From an uncultured Dorea sp. (GTDB taxonomy: Bacteria > Bacillota > Clostridia > Lachnospirales > Lachnospiraceae): a DNA stretch of 36,940 nucleotides. This document shows, piece after piece, positions 16,313 through 23,630 of the stretch. The stretch is from assembly GCA_947388185.1 (NCBI GenBank), contig CANDQP010000018.1, positions 1 through 36,940 on the forward strand, written 5' to 3'. How positions within the stretch are numbered: position 1 is the first letter of the stretch; each line of letters begins with the position of its first letter. Both the position numbers and the translations under genes were made by a program. Under the pieces are notes generated by a model. The model made no database searches. It was not told the origin of the DNA and worked only from the letters and a program-made list of their open reading frames with translations.

Positions 16313-17998
16313 ATGAGTTTTCGTGTGAGAGATATGTTGAAGATGGATATCTTCGGCGGGGCAAAGTTTCTGGGCGGAGATGCAGGATTAGACAATGAGA
16401 TCCAGGGCGCTACGATCATAGAGGCCCCCGATATTGTGAAATTCATCAACGGCGGGGAGGTCCTGCTTACAAGATTTTATGCATTCCAGGCCTGTACGAT
16501 GGAGGAATTTGACGGTTATTTCCGGGAGCTGGCGGCAAAGAAGGTCAGCGCCATCGTCATAAAGCGCGACCAGGGTGTGGAGGATGTAGATGAGAAGGTC
16601 AGATATATTCTGGAATTTGCGGAAGAATTCGCGGTACCGATTCTGGAGGTCGTCTTTGAGCTGTCCTTCCGTGAGATCTTGAAGCCGATCCTGGAGCAGT
16701 TATTCAGCGAAGAGGTAAAGCAGCTTAAGTATTTTAAGACTACTCATGATAATTTCACGGCGCTGTCCTTCGCCTATGGGTCGGCGGAGGATAACATACA
16801 GAAGATACTGGACGCGCTTGAGAAGCTGGTGGGCAATCCGGCGGCGCTCTTCAATCAGAATATGGAATATCTCGCGGGAACGCAGGGCAGCATGCCAGGG
16901 CTTGTACTGTCGGACCAGGCCAGGGAGTACCATCCGCAGTTCTATTCCAACTATACATATCTGAGGCAGAGGGCGGTCATTGCCGACGACGGCAGGGCAC
17001 ACGACCAGTACATTGTAAAATGGCGTGTCATGTATAACAGGAGCGCTTATCTGGCGATCACGGAATCCAACAGACCGTTTGGCGATATGGACGATATTGC
17101 GGTTGAAAATGCGGTGACGGCGCTGAAGCAGGAGATGTTCCGCCAACATCTGGTGGAAGAGCTGGAGGAAAAGTTCCAGAATGACATCATCACCCAGATT
17201 TTGAACGGGAAGGTATTCTCCGGGCAGGAATTGGAAAGAGAAGTCAAGCATCTGGGGATTCCTCTCAATGCCGATTACCGTGTGCTGATATTCAAGCTAT
17301 GGAACGAGAGCACGGGAGAGTACGAGAAGCTCAATGAGCAGTTCCATTATGACAGCATTCTGCGGGACGCGGTCATCAATGAGTTCGAGGATGTCAGGGT
17401 GAGGAATGATCTGGATCAGGTGATCGTGATACAGCAGATCGTACAGGGACAGAAGCAGGAGGATTACAGGAAGGACTTAAAAGCTACGGCCTTACAGATC
17501 CAGAAGAGGATATCGCAGAAGAACAGGAATTTTAAGGTGCACGCAGGCGTGGGGAAAGAGGTAGAAGGAGTGGTGAGGCTCTCGGACAGCTTCAAAGAAG
17601 CAAGAGATTCTCTGGAGTTTATCGGCATCTTCAGAGGCCAGAACGAGACTCAGGGACCGGATATTGCCTTTTTCTCGGATATGGGGATCTTCAAGCTCCT
17701 CTGCAAGGTGGATGATCCGAAGGAGCTTGGCGAATATATTCCGGAGAGTCTTCAGAAGCTGCTCTGCTATAAGAAGCAGCAGAGACAGGAGCTGCTTCTG
17801 ACCTTGCGTACTTATCTCGACCGGAACCAGAATCTTACGAAGACGGCCCAGGAGCTTTTTGTGCATTACAAGACGGCGGCATACCGGATCGACCGGATCG
17901 CCGCGATCACCGGGATTGATTTTGACAATCCCAGCGAGGTGCTGGCGGTCAAGATCGGACTGATCGTACATAAGATGATAGAAAATATGACGAAATAG
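16313..17998 (+). CDS. PucR-family transcriptional regulator (likely purine/allantoin catabolism control)
   Basis: A 561-residue regulator. The N-terminal PucR ligand-binding domain spans about 5-125 (VRDMLKM, then the VLLTRFYAFQ region). A middle GGDEF-like/CdaR segment follows (about 300-430). The C-terminal PucR-type helix-turn-helix covers about 500-555 (LDRNQNLTKTAQELFVHYKT, then YRIDRI). In Bacillus subtilis PucR activates the purine catabolism genes in response to allantoin-type compounds; that knowledge and the immediate position upstream of the allantoin island make it the best candidate controller here. The start at 16313 is chosen from AAGGA upstream and because it yields the usual MSFRVRDML opening. 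It is closely coupled to rarA (2-base gap) and ends in a strong terminator. Confidence 0.88.
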   Translation: MSFRVRDMLKMDIFGGAKFLGGDAGLDNEIQGATIIEAPDIVKFINGGEVLLTRFYAFQACTMEEFDGYFRELAAKKVSAIVIKRDQGVEDVDEKVRYILEFAEEFAVPILEVVFELSFREILKPILEQLFSEEVKQLKYFKTTHDNFTALSFAYGSAEDNIQKILDALEKLVGNPAALFNQNMEYLAGTQGSMPGLVLSDQAREYHPQFYSNYTYLRQRAVIADDGRAHDQYIVKWRVMYNRSAYLAITESNRPFGDMDDIAVENAVTALKQEMFRQHLVEELEEKFQNDIITQILNGKVFSGQELEREVKHLGIPLNADYRVLIFKLWNESTGEYEKLNEQFHYDSILRDAVINEFEDVRVRNDLDQVIVIQQIVQGQKQEDYRKDLKATALQIQKRISQKNRNFKVHAGVGKEVEGVVRLSDSFKEARDSLEFIGIFRGQNETQGPDIAFFSDMGIFKLLCKVDDPKELGEYIPESLQKLLCYKKQQRQELLLTLRTYLDRNQNLTKTAQELFVHYKTAAYRIDRIAAITGIDFDNPSEVLAVKIGLIVHKMIENMTK

Positions 17999-18003
17999 AC
18001 GCG

Positions 18004-18050
18004 AAAGAGAGGTTCTTTGTCTAATATAGATAAAGAACCTCTCTTTTTTT
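18004..18050 (+). terminator. Rho-independent terminator after the PucR-family gene
   Basis: A perfect 15-bp stem (AAAGAGAGGTTCTTT at 18004-18018 and AAAGAACCTCTCTTT at 18032-18046) with a 13-base loop runs into seven T residues (18044-18050). It separates the tcdA-rarA-pucR side from the allantoin genes. Confidence 0.93.
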
Positions 18051-18082
18051 ATCTTGTTTCTCCAATGTATATCGTTATTTAT

Positions 18083-18125
18083 TTATCTATAATGTGAACT
18101 ATAGATAATTTCTATGTATTATAAT
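18083..18125 (+). promoter_or_regulatory. 9-bp palindrome and -10 box upstream of the allC operon (candidate operator/promoter)
   Basis: TTATCTATA (18083-18091) and TATAGATAA (18100-18108) form a perfect inverted repeat with an 8-base spacer. It lies just upstream of a perfect TATAAT at 18120-18125; a second TATAAT is at 18137-18142. No good -35 is visible at 16-18 bases, which is typical of activator-dependent promoters and would suit activation by a protein bound at the palindrome. Confidence 0.5.
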
Positions 18126-18215
18126 GCGAGTGTTTGTATAATTTGACTATGGATGTATACACGGAATTGTGTAAAATGCCCAATGGTCGATTGGAAAGGA
18201 GGAGATGGCGGAAAC

Positions 18216-19463
18216 ATGAAAGTGAATGGAAAAAGAGTTGTTTCCCGGTTAGAGGAGATCTATCAGTGCGGAAAGAAGGAAGACGGAACATTTACAAGAA
18301 TGGCATTTTCCGCGGAGGATGTGAAGGGAAGGAAGCTCTTTGCCTCCTGGGCAGAGAAACTGGGTATGGTATGCAGGATGGATGAGGCAGGGAACCTGAT
18401 CGCCCGTATGGACGGGCAGGATAACAGCCTTCCGGTGATCCTCATGGGTTCACATCTGGATACGGTGCCGGATGGGGGCAGGTATGACGGTGTTCTCGGA
18501 TGCGTGGGTGCGCTTGAGGTCTGTGAGACGTTCAGGGAAGAAGGGTATACTCCGAAGCATCCGGTAGAAGTGATCGTGTTCACCGATGAAGAGGGCTTCC
18601 GCTTCGGCAAGGGTCTTACCGGAAGCAGTGCAATCTGCGGGCAGGACCCGGATGTCAGTGATTCGGAATTAGATATTTACGGAGAAGAAAGAGGGAAAGT
18701 CATGCAGTCTTACGGCATCTCGTGCGGGGATATGCTTAAGGCGGCGAAGGCTCCTTCTTCTGTTCATTGCTTTATAGAGCTTCATATAGAACAGGGAGCG
18801 AGATTATATAAGACCAATACTTCGGTGGGAGTCGTGTCTTCTATCGCAGGTGTGAACCGTTATGACGTTACTGTGACCGGCGAGGCGAACCATGCCGGAA
18901 GTACGGCCATGGCAGACCGCAGGGACGCGCTTGTGGCTGCGGCGGGATTCATCAATAAGATACCGGAGATCACGGCGGCGCATGGCAATGAATTTACCGT
19001 TGCGACCGTAGGCACCATCAAGGTAACCCCTCATTCTGTGAATGTGATCCCGGGAACCTGTACGTTCAGCCTGGAGATCAGGGACCAGGATGCAGCTCTG
19101 ATGACACTGATCGAAGAGAAGCTTCGGGAAGAGCTTAAGAGCATCTGTGACAGGTATGGAGTTACTTATACATTTGAGCCGACCTCATATCATGATCCGG
19201 CGCCGATGACTGAGTGGGTGAAGGACAGTGTAGAGCAAGCGGTAAAGGAGCTTGGCATCGACTATACCACGATCCCAAGCGGCGCGTTCCACGATTCGCT
19301 GATCATGACAAGCGTATTCCCTACGGGGATGATCTTCGTGCCCAGCGAGAAGGGAATCAGCCATTCCAGATATGAGTTTACGGAGGATGCCGACATTGAA
19401 AACGGCTGCAATGTATTGCTTGGAACTGTGTTAAATGTAGATAACATGACAGGTTCATGTTAA
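18216..19463 (+). CDS. allC: allantoate amidohydrolase (M20 family; N-carbamoyl amino acid hydrolase alternative)
   Basis: Expected to hydrolyse allantoate to (S)-ureidoglycine, CO2 and NH3 in the cytoplasm. This is a 415-residue M20 metallohydrolase with the family metal ligands visible: His80 and Asp91 in GSHLDTVPDGGRYDG, Glu125/Glu126 in TDEEGFRF, His190 in FIELHIEQG, and a C-terminal His in ISHSRYE. The dimerisation-domain motif NHAGST is present. N-carbamoyl-L-amino-acid hydrolases share all these motifs, so the assignment to allantoate rests on the surrounding allE, allD and allantoinase genes. The start at 18216 gives the usual family opening; AGGAGG is 13 bases upstream, with a four-codon frame (18205-18219) whose stop overlaps the ATG. 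It is the first gene of a block with the FAD oxidoreductase and etfBA. Confidence 0.8.
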   Translation: MKVNGKRVVSRLEEIYQCGKKEDGTFTRMAFSAEDVKGRKLFASWAEKLGMVCRMDEAGNLIARMDGQDNSLPVILMGSHLDTVPDGGRYDGVLGCVGALEVCETFREEGYTPKHPVEVIVFTDEEGFRFGKGLTGSSAICGQDPDVSDSELDIYGEERGKVMQSYGISCGDMLKAAKAPSSVHCFIELHIEQGARLYKTNTSVGVVSSIAGVNRYDVTVTGEANHAGSTAMADRRDALVAAAGFINKIPEITAAHGNEFTVATVGTIKVTPHSVNVIPGTCTFSLEIRDQDAALMTLIEEKLREELKSICDRYGVTYTFEPTSYHDPAPMTEWVKDSVEQAVKELGIDYTTIPSGAFHDSLIMTSVFPTGMIFVPSEKGISHSRYEFTEDADIENGCNVLLGTVLNVDNMTGSC

Positions 19464-19489
19464 AAATAAAAGGAAGGAAGGTAAACACT

Positions 19490-20650
19490 ATGGCAAAGAA
19501 AAAAATTGGTATCATCGGCGGAGGTATCTCCGGGGCGGCGCTGGCTTATCATTTGAGCCTCTATGACGGAGAAGCAGAGGTGGTTGTATTCGAGAAGGAT
19601 ACGATCGGAGGAGCCTCCACGGCGAAATCAGCAGGTACGGTGTGTCTGTTTGACGATTCCCTCAAGAACAGATATTGGGACGTCAGGCTCTATGGATTCG
19701 AATCCTATCTGAAGATGGAAGCGGAAGAGAAGGGAAGCGCGGGATTTGACAAGACCGGTACGCTGGTTGTAGCTACCAATGAGGAAGTTGAGAAGGTGAT
19801 CAAGACCGGTATCGCTCTTGCCAAGGCGGCAGGCTACACAGGCGAGTACATTACAGACAAAGACCGCATCAAAGAGATCCTGCCTGACATTTCTACTGAT
19901 AATATCCTTGGCGCAGGTTATACTGCGGACGACGGATATTTTGACGGAACGATGATTTCTAATACATATGCCAAGAAGGCTCAGAAAAACGGCGTCGTTG
20001 TTAAGACCGGCGTTAAGGTGACCGAGGTTGTCGTAGAGGACAAGAAGGTCAAGGGACTTAAGACAGACGACGGACAGGATTATGAATTCGACGTGGTTGT
20101 CGACTGTACAGGGCCATGGAGCAAATTCACCGGCGAGATGGTAGGTCTTGACGTACCGATCTGGCACACAAAGGCAGAAGCATTCTTCTTATGCCCTCCG
20201 GGAAAGAAGCTTGATTATACATTCCCGGTGCTGAAGTATCCAGAGTTCTACGGACTGCGTGCCGGAGACAATATCTTTATCTGTAAGTCTCACCTGTCGA
20301 TGGATCTTAGCAATCCGATGCATGCGGGGCAGTGGGATCCGGACAAATTACCTGCAACAGGCGGAACGGACGATTACTTCATCGACTTCCTGCTTGACCA
20401 GTTAGAGGCGAAGGTTCCTGGAATCGTAGACAGCGGGCTGGTATCCTCCTGGTTATCCTACCGTGCAGAGCCGAAGGATTTCTGGCCGATCCTGGGCGAG
20501 ACACCGGTTGAGGGTTATATGCTGTCCACTGGTTACGGCGGAAACGGCGTGATTGAAGCGCCTGCGGCAACCCGTGACCTGGCGAAGCTGATCATGCGCG
20601 GCGAGAGCACACCGTTACTGGAAAACTGGGCATTTAAGCGTCTTCTGTAG
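19490..20650 (+). CDS. DAO-family FAD-dependent oxidoreductase linked to EtfAB (substrate unknown)
   Basis: A 386-residue flavoprotein of the D-amino acid oxidase/glycine-sarcosine oxidase family. The FAD-binding Rossmann motif is GGGISG at residues 10-15, with Glu41 of VFEKD expected to bind the ribose, then DCTGPW in the middle and a C-terminal FAD contact region (PILGETPVEGYML, then GYGGNGV). No extra domain, signal peptide or iron-sulphur motif is seen. It lies between an allantoate amidohydrolase and an EtfBA pair (9-base gap to etfB), so it is very likely a dehydrogenase that passes electrons to ETF rather than an oxygen-using oxidase. Substrate is inference: the family acts on alpha-amino acids, and ureidoglycine, the product of the preceding enzyme, is such a compound. 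A plain glycine, sarcosine or D-amino acid substrate is the main alternative. Confidence 0.75.
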   Translation: MAKKKIGIIGGGISGAALAYHLSLYDGEAEVVVFEKDTIGGASTAKSAGTVCLFDDSLKNRYWDVRLYGFESYLKMEAEEKGSAGFDKTGTLVVATNEEVEKVIKTGIALAKAAGYTGEYITDKDRIKEILPDISTDNILGAGYTADDGYFDGTMISNTYAKKAQKNGVVVKTGVKVTEVVVEDKKVKGLKTDDGQDYEFDVVVDCTGPWSKFTGEMVGLDVPIWHTKAEAFFLCPPGKKLDYTFPVLKYPEFYGLRAGDNIFICKSHLSMDLSNPMHAGQWDPDKLPATGGTDDYFIDFLLDQLEAKVPGIVDSGLVSSWLSYRAEPKDFWPILGETPVEGYMLSTGYGGNGVIEAPAATRDLAKLIMRGESTPLLENWAFKRLL

Positions 20651-20659
20651 GAGGAAATC

Positions 20660-21451
20660 ATGAATATAGCAGTTCTTATTAAACAGGTTCCGGTTTCCAA
20701 TGACGTATCCGTGGATCCGGAGACTCACGCACTTGTGCGGGCAAGTTCAGAAGGTATGGTAAATCCGGCGGACTTAAACGCCATCGAGGAGGCCATGCTT
20801 CTTAAGGAGCAGACCGGCGGAAAGGTTGTGGTATTTACCATGGGACCGCCGGACGCAGAGAAGGCTTTGAGAGATGCGATGGCGCTTGGATGCGACGAAT
20901 CCTGCCTGGTAACAGACAGGGCTGTGGCAGGAGGAGATACGGTTGCGACCGCGAAGGTACTGGCGGCTGCAATCAGGAAGTACGGCCAGTTCGATCTGAT
21001 CCTGGGCGGGGCGCTGTCGGCAGACGGTGCGACCGGACAGGTAGGCGCTATGGTGGCAGAGTGTCTTGATATCCCGCACGTGGTGGAGGCACAGGGAATC
21101 AAGTATGATACGGACAAGGCGGATCGGATCGTGGCGGTAAAGAAGTTCCATGACAAGAAGCTGAGTATCCGGTGTGCGCTTCCTGCTATGATATCATTTA
21201 ACTTTGGCTGCAATGAGCCGCGTCTTGCGACGCTTCGCACCAAACGTGCGGCAAAGTCGAAGCCCCTTGTGACTTACACCAATGCAGATCTCGGCCTTCC
21301 GCTTGACGAGGTTGGTATCGCGGGTTCACCTACAGCAGTTGTAGATTCCTTCTCACCAAAGGCGGGAAGAAGGGCGGCTATGCTCGAAGGAACAGCCGCG
21401 GAGCTTGCGAAGAAGTTATATGACCTGATTGAAGAGGAGAAAGGAAAGTAG
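20660..21451 (+). CDS. etfB: electron transfer flavoprotein beta subunit
   Basis: A 263-residue ETF beta subunit that binds AMP or a second flavin and, with EtfA, carries electrons from a dehydrogenase. Family marks are the opening NIAVLIKQVPVSNDV, the NPADLNAIEEAM stretch, and SADGATGQVGAMVAE in the conserved binding loop. The ribosome site AGGAGG overlaps the stop of the FAD oxidoreductase gene, so the two are translated together. The dedicated location next to one dehydrogenase suggests a specific partner rather than the general fatty-acid ETF. Whether this ETF bifurcates cannot be determined from what is visible here. Confidence 0.93.
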   Translation: MNIAVLIKQVPVSNDVSVDPETHALVRASSEGMVNPADLNAIEEAMLLKEQTGGKVVVFTMGPPDAEKALRDAMALGCDESCLVTDRAVAGGDTVATAKVLAAAIRKYGQFDLILGGALSADGATGQVGAMVAECLDIPHVVEAQGIKYDTDKADRIVAVKKFHDKKLSIRCALPAMISFNFGCNEPRLATLRTKRAAKSKPLVTYTNADLGLPLDEVGIAGSPTAVVDSFSPKAGRRAAMLEGTAAELAKKLYDLIEEEKGK

Positions 21452-21455
21452 ACCT

Positions 21456-22439
21456 ATGGCTAATGGAATTTGTGTTTATGCAGAAAGTTATAAGGGTAAA
21501 TTAGAGCCGGTAGCTGCAGAACTGGTTTCAGCGGCAAAGGAGATACAGAAGACGACCGGTGAGAAGGTCCAGGCGATCGTGCTGGCAGAGGATCCGGAGG
21601 GTATCGCGGCAGAGCTTGACAGGCTTGGCGTGGAGGAGATCTACGCCGTTAAGGCGGGGCGTGACTGTTCTCAGCAGGACGATGCCGTAAGCGAGGCGAT
21701 CTCAGAGATGCTTAAGAAGATCGGCCCTTCAAGCGTTCTGATTCCGGCAACTCCCGAGGGGCGTTCCATCTTCTCCAGGGTGGCAATGAAGCTTGGATGC
21801 GGGCTGACGGCAGACTGTACAGAAGTCCTGGTAGGAACGAAGGAAGACGGTTCTTATTACATTAAGCAGAATAAGCCGTCCTTTGGTGAAAATGTATTCG
21901 TGACCATCATTACCAGAGATGGATATTATCCGCAGATGATGACCGTAAGGCCGGGTGTGTATGTTCCGCAGGAAGAAGCGGCAGGCGGCCAGGCAAAGAT
22001 TGAATATTTTGAGGACATCAAGGTTGGTGATTCTAAAATCGAAGTGATCGGGGAAGCAGAGGCGGAGAATGAGACGGGAAGCATCCTTGGAGCAGAGGTC
22101 GTAGTAGTCGGCGGAAGGGGTGTTCTTGAGGATGATAACTTTGCATTGCTTGAGAAATTCGCCGACAAGGTCGGCGGAGCTATCGGAGGAACAAGGCCGA
22201 TGGTAGATTCTGAGATGATTCCGTTCAATCATCAGATTGGCCAGACCGGGCTTACGATCCGTCCGAAGATCTGTATATCCTTCGGCGTATCCGGTGCGAT
22301 CCAGCATACGGAAGGTATCAAAGATACGAAGTTATTCGTGGCGGTGAACACGGATGAGGATGCGGCGATCTTCGGCGTTGCCGATTACGGAATCACGGCT
22401 GACCTTAAGGATATCCTGGAGAATTATCTGGCGATCTAA
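21456..22439 (+). CDS. etfA: electron transfer flavoprotein alpha subunit
   Basis: A 327-residue ETF alpha subunit that holds the main FAD. The C-terminal FAD domain is clear: GGAIGGTRPMVDSEMIP, then GQTGLTIRPK and ISFGVSGAIQH, ending with DEDAAIFGVADYGI. The start at 21456 is chosen four bases after the etfB stop with AAAGGAAAG upstream; the frame start at 21429 lies inside etfB. It is the last gene of the allC block and is followed by a modest hairpin with a T-run. The gene downstream runs in the opposite direction. Confidence 0.94.
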   Translation: MANGICVYAESYKGKLEPVAAELVSAAKEIQKTTGEKVQAIVLAEDPEGIAAELDRLGVEEIYAVKAGRDCSQQDDAVSEAISEMLKKIGPSSVLIPATPEGRSIFSRVAMKLGCGLTADCTEVLVGTKEDGSYYIKQNKPSFGENVFVTIITRDGYYPQMMTVRPGVYVPQEEAAGGQAKIEYFEDIKVGDSKIEVIGEAEAENETGSILGAEVVVVGGRGVLEDDNFALLEKFADKVGGAIGGTRPMVDSEMIPFNHQIGQTGLTIRPKICISFGVSGAIQHTEGIKDTKLFVAVNTDEDAAIFGVADYGITADLKDILENYLAI

Positions 22440-22461
22440 GGGGTTGTGTTTTGATGTGCGG

Positions 22462-22497
22462 AGGGGGAATTGTCGGGATTCCCCTTCTCGCTATTTT
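22462..22497 (+). terminator. probable terminator after etfA
   Basis: A 9-bp stem (AGGGGGAAT / ATTCCCCTT, one G-T pair) with a 7-base loop is followed by a C/T-rich stretch and TTTTT at 22493-22497. The T-run is six bases away from the stem, so efficiency may be moderate. It overlaps the stop of the convergent allH gene. Confidence 0.55.
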
Positions 22498-23351
22498 TGG
22501 AAATGTGTAAGACTCCAGAGAATGCCGCAGAGGGTGTCGGTGCCGGAGGAATGGCCGATCTCCTCGAAGGAGGCGAGGATCTCCTCGGCGGTTGGAAGCC
22601 GGCAGAGGTGGTTGACTGCCAGACTAAACTGCTGATCTAAGGCGCAGGATAAGAAAGCGGCGCTGATGTCGATGGTGTCGGACAGCCGGTTTGCCAGTTC
22701 TGATCTGAGCCGCTGCGTGAAGGGGTGGCTGTCATTCCCGGCCATATGAAGACCGGCCAGCACGCCGCACAGGAAATCATCCCCGCTGGGAGTGAGGCCG
22801 ATGCCAAGGCCGAGAAGACGGGAGAGCCGGACGGCGGCTTCTGGATAATCCTCAAGGCGGCACAGTTCATCTGTGAGGTGGATATGCTTTTTTGCCGCAA
22901 GGAGCATCAGAGACAGGCCGTCTTCTGAAGCGTCCGCTCTGCCGAATAACAGGGCGAACCCGTTGGTGCCGGTCAAGGCTAATGCGTTCCTGATGCCGGA
23001 GACAAGAAGCGCGCGGGAGCGGGAATCAAGAGGCGTCTGCAGCTTAAGGTCATACCGCCTGGCATCTGTATAGGTGAAATGATAAGAGGCTTCGCCCCGA
23101 AGTTCAAGACTGCCTTCTTTAAATAGTACAGCGTCGCCGGGCGCGATGCCAAGTCCGCCCATCTCTTCGGCTGTGAGAGTAAGGATCAGGCTGATTGGGG
23201 AGAGGGGAGAATGATCTGCCTGTAAGGACAGGATCTGCTTCCCGTCTGTCAGATTGATGGTACGGCGGTATACGGAATGGACGGTTCCGGATATAAGGTT
23301 CCTGAGGATCTGTTCGGTATAGCAGGATAGCTGTGTGATCTGATATTTCAT
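22491..23351 (-). CDS. allH: DUF2877 protein, oxamate carbamoyltransferase subunit AllH (YlbF)
   Basis: A 286-residue DUF2877 protein. In E. coli the homologue YlbF (AllH) is one of three subunits, with FdrA (AllF) and YlbE (AllG), of the oxamate carbamoyltransferase that splits oxalurate into oxamate and carbamoyl phosphate. The family motif GLTPSGDDF is at residues 185-193, followed by GVLAGL, and a C-terminal SSGTDTLCGI block matches the end of the family. Here it is on the opposite strand, about 9 kb from its presumed partner fusion. It faces etfA and is divergent from the first allantoinase, sharing a 279-base intergenic region. The start has AAGGAG about 9 bases upstream. Assignment to the complex is by homology and island context. 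Confidence 0.85.
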   Translation of the reverse strand: MKYQITQLSCYTEQILRNLISGTVHSVYRRTINLTDGKQILSLQADHSPLSPISLILTLTAEEMGGLGIAPGDAVLFKEGSLELRGEASYHFTYTDARRYDLKLQTPLDSRSRALLVSGIRNALALTGTNGFALLFGRADASEDGLSLMLLAAKKHIHLTDELCRLEDYPEAAVRLSRLLGLGIGLTPSGDDFLCGVLAGLHMAGNDSHPFTQRLRSELANRLSDTIDISAAFLSCALDQQFSLAVNHLCRLPTAEEILASFEEIGHSSGTDTLCGILWSLTHFQK

Positions 23352-23543
23352 GGGCGGGCACTCCTTTTTTATGTTTTATTTCGTTTTAATATATGGTATC
23401 AGAGAATGCAGAAAAATACAATGGCAGTTGATTAAAATCTGGTTTTAAATTTTAGTGCATAATGATAATAAATTAACGTTTATAATGGAAATATTTGTAA
23501 AAAGTGCACAAAAATAAGGAAGAATATTCTATGCTTTGTGCTA

Positions 23544-23572
23544 TTGTGATTTGTCTCTTTTTGGATTAAAAT
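23544..23572 (+). promoter_or_regulatory. candidate sigma-A promoter of the allantoinase/permease cassettes
   Basis: TTGTGA (23544-23549) and TAAAAT (23567-23572) are separated by 17 bases, placing the transcription start near 23580, about 50 bases before the first allantoinase ATG. The -10 matches 5 of 6 positions and the -35 matches 4 of 6. A TATAAT at 23481-23486 is an alternative without a good -35. Confidence 0.45.
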
Positions 23573-23591
23573 AGTATACAGGCAGTTAAAA

Positions 23592-23605
23592 TGTGGTTGA
23601 CCGGT
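23592..23605 (+). promoter_or_regulatory. 14-base motif TGTGGTTGACCGGT, copy A (candidate operator)
   Basis: Read on the minus strand this is ACCGGT-CA-ACCACA. Copy B at 30393-30406 is ACCGGT-TG-ACCACA on the plus strand, so the two copies share 12 of 14 bases in opposite orientation and differ only at the two central bases. Copy A lies just downstream of the predicted start of transcription and upstream of the AGGAGG of the allantoinase gene, a position suited to repression. Confidence 0.5.
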
Positions 23606-23630
23606 AAAATTTATTATTAGGAGGTATGTT

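Noticed and set aside
23352-23630. possible riboswitch in the AT-rich region before the first allantoinase
   Set aside because: No conserved purine, guanidine or other riboswitch core or terminator-antiterminator pair could be recognised; promoter and motif explain the region.
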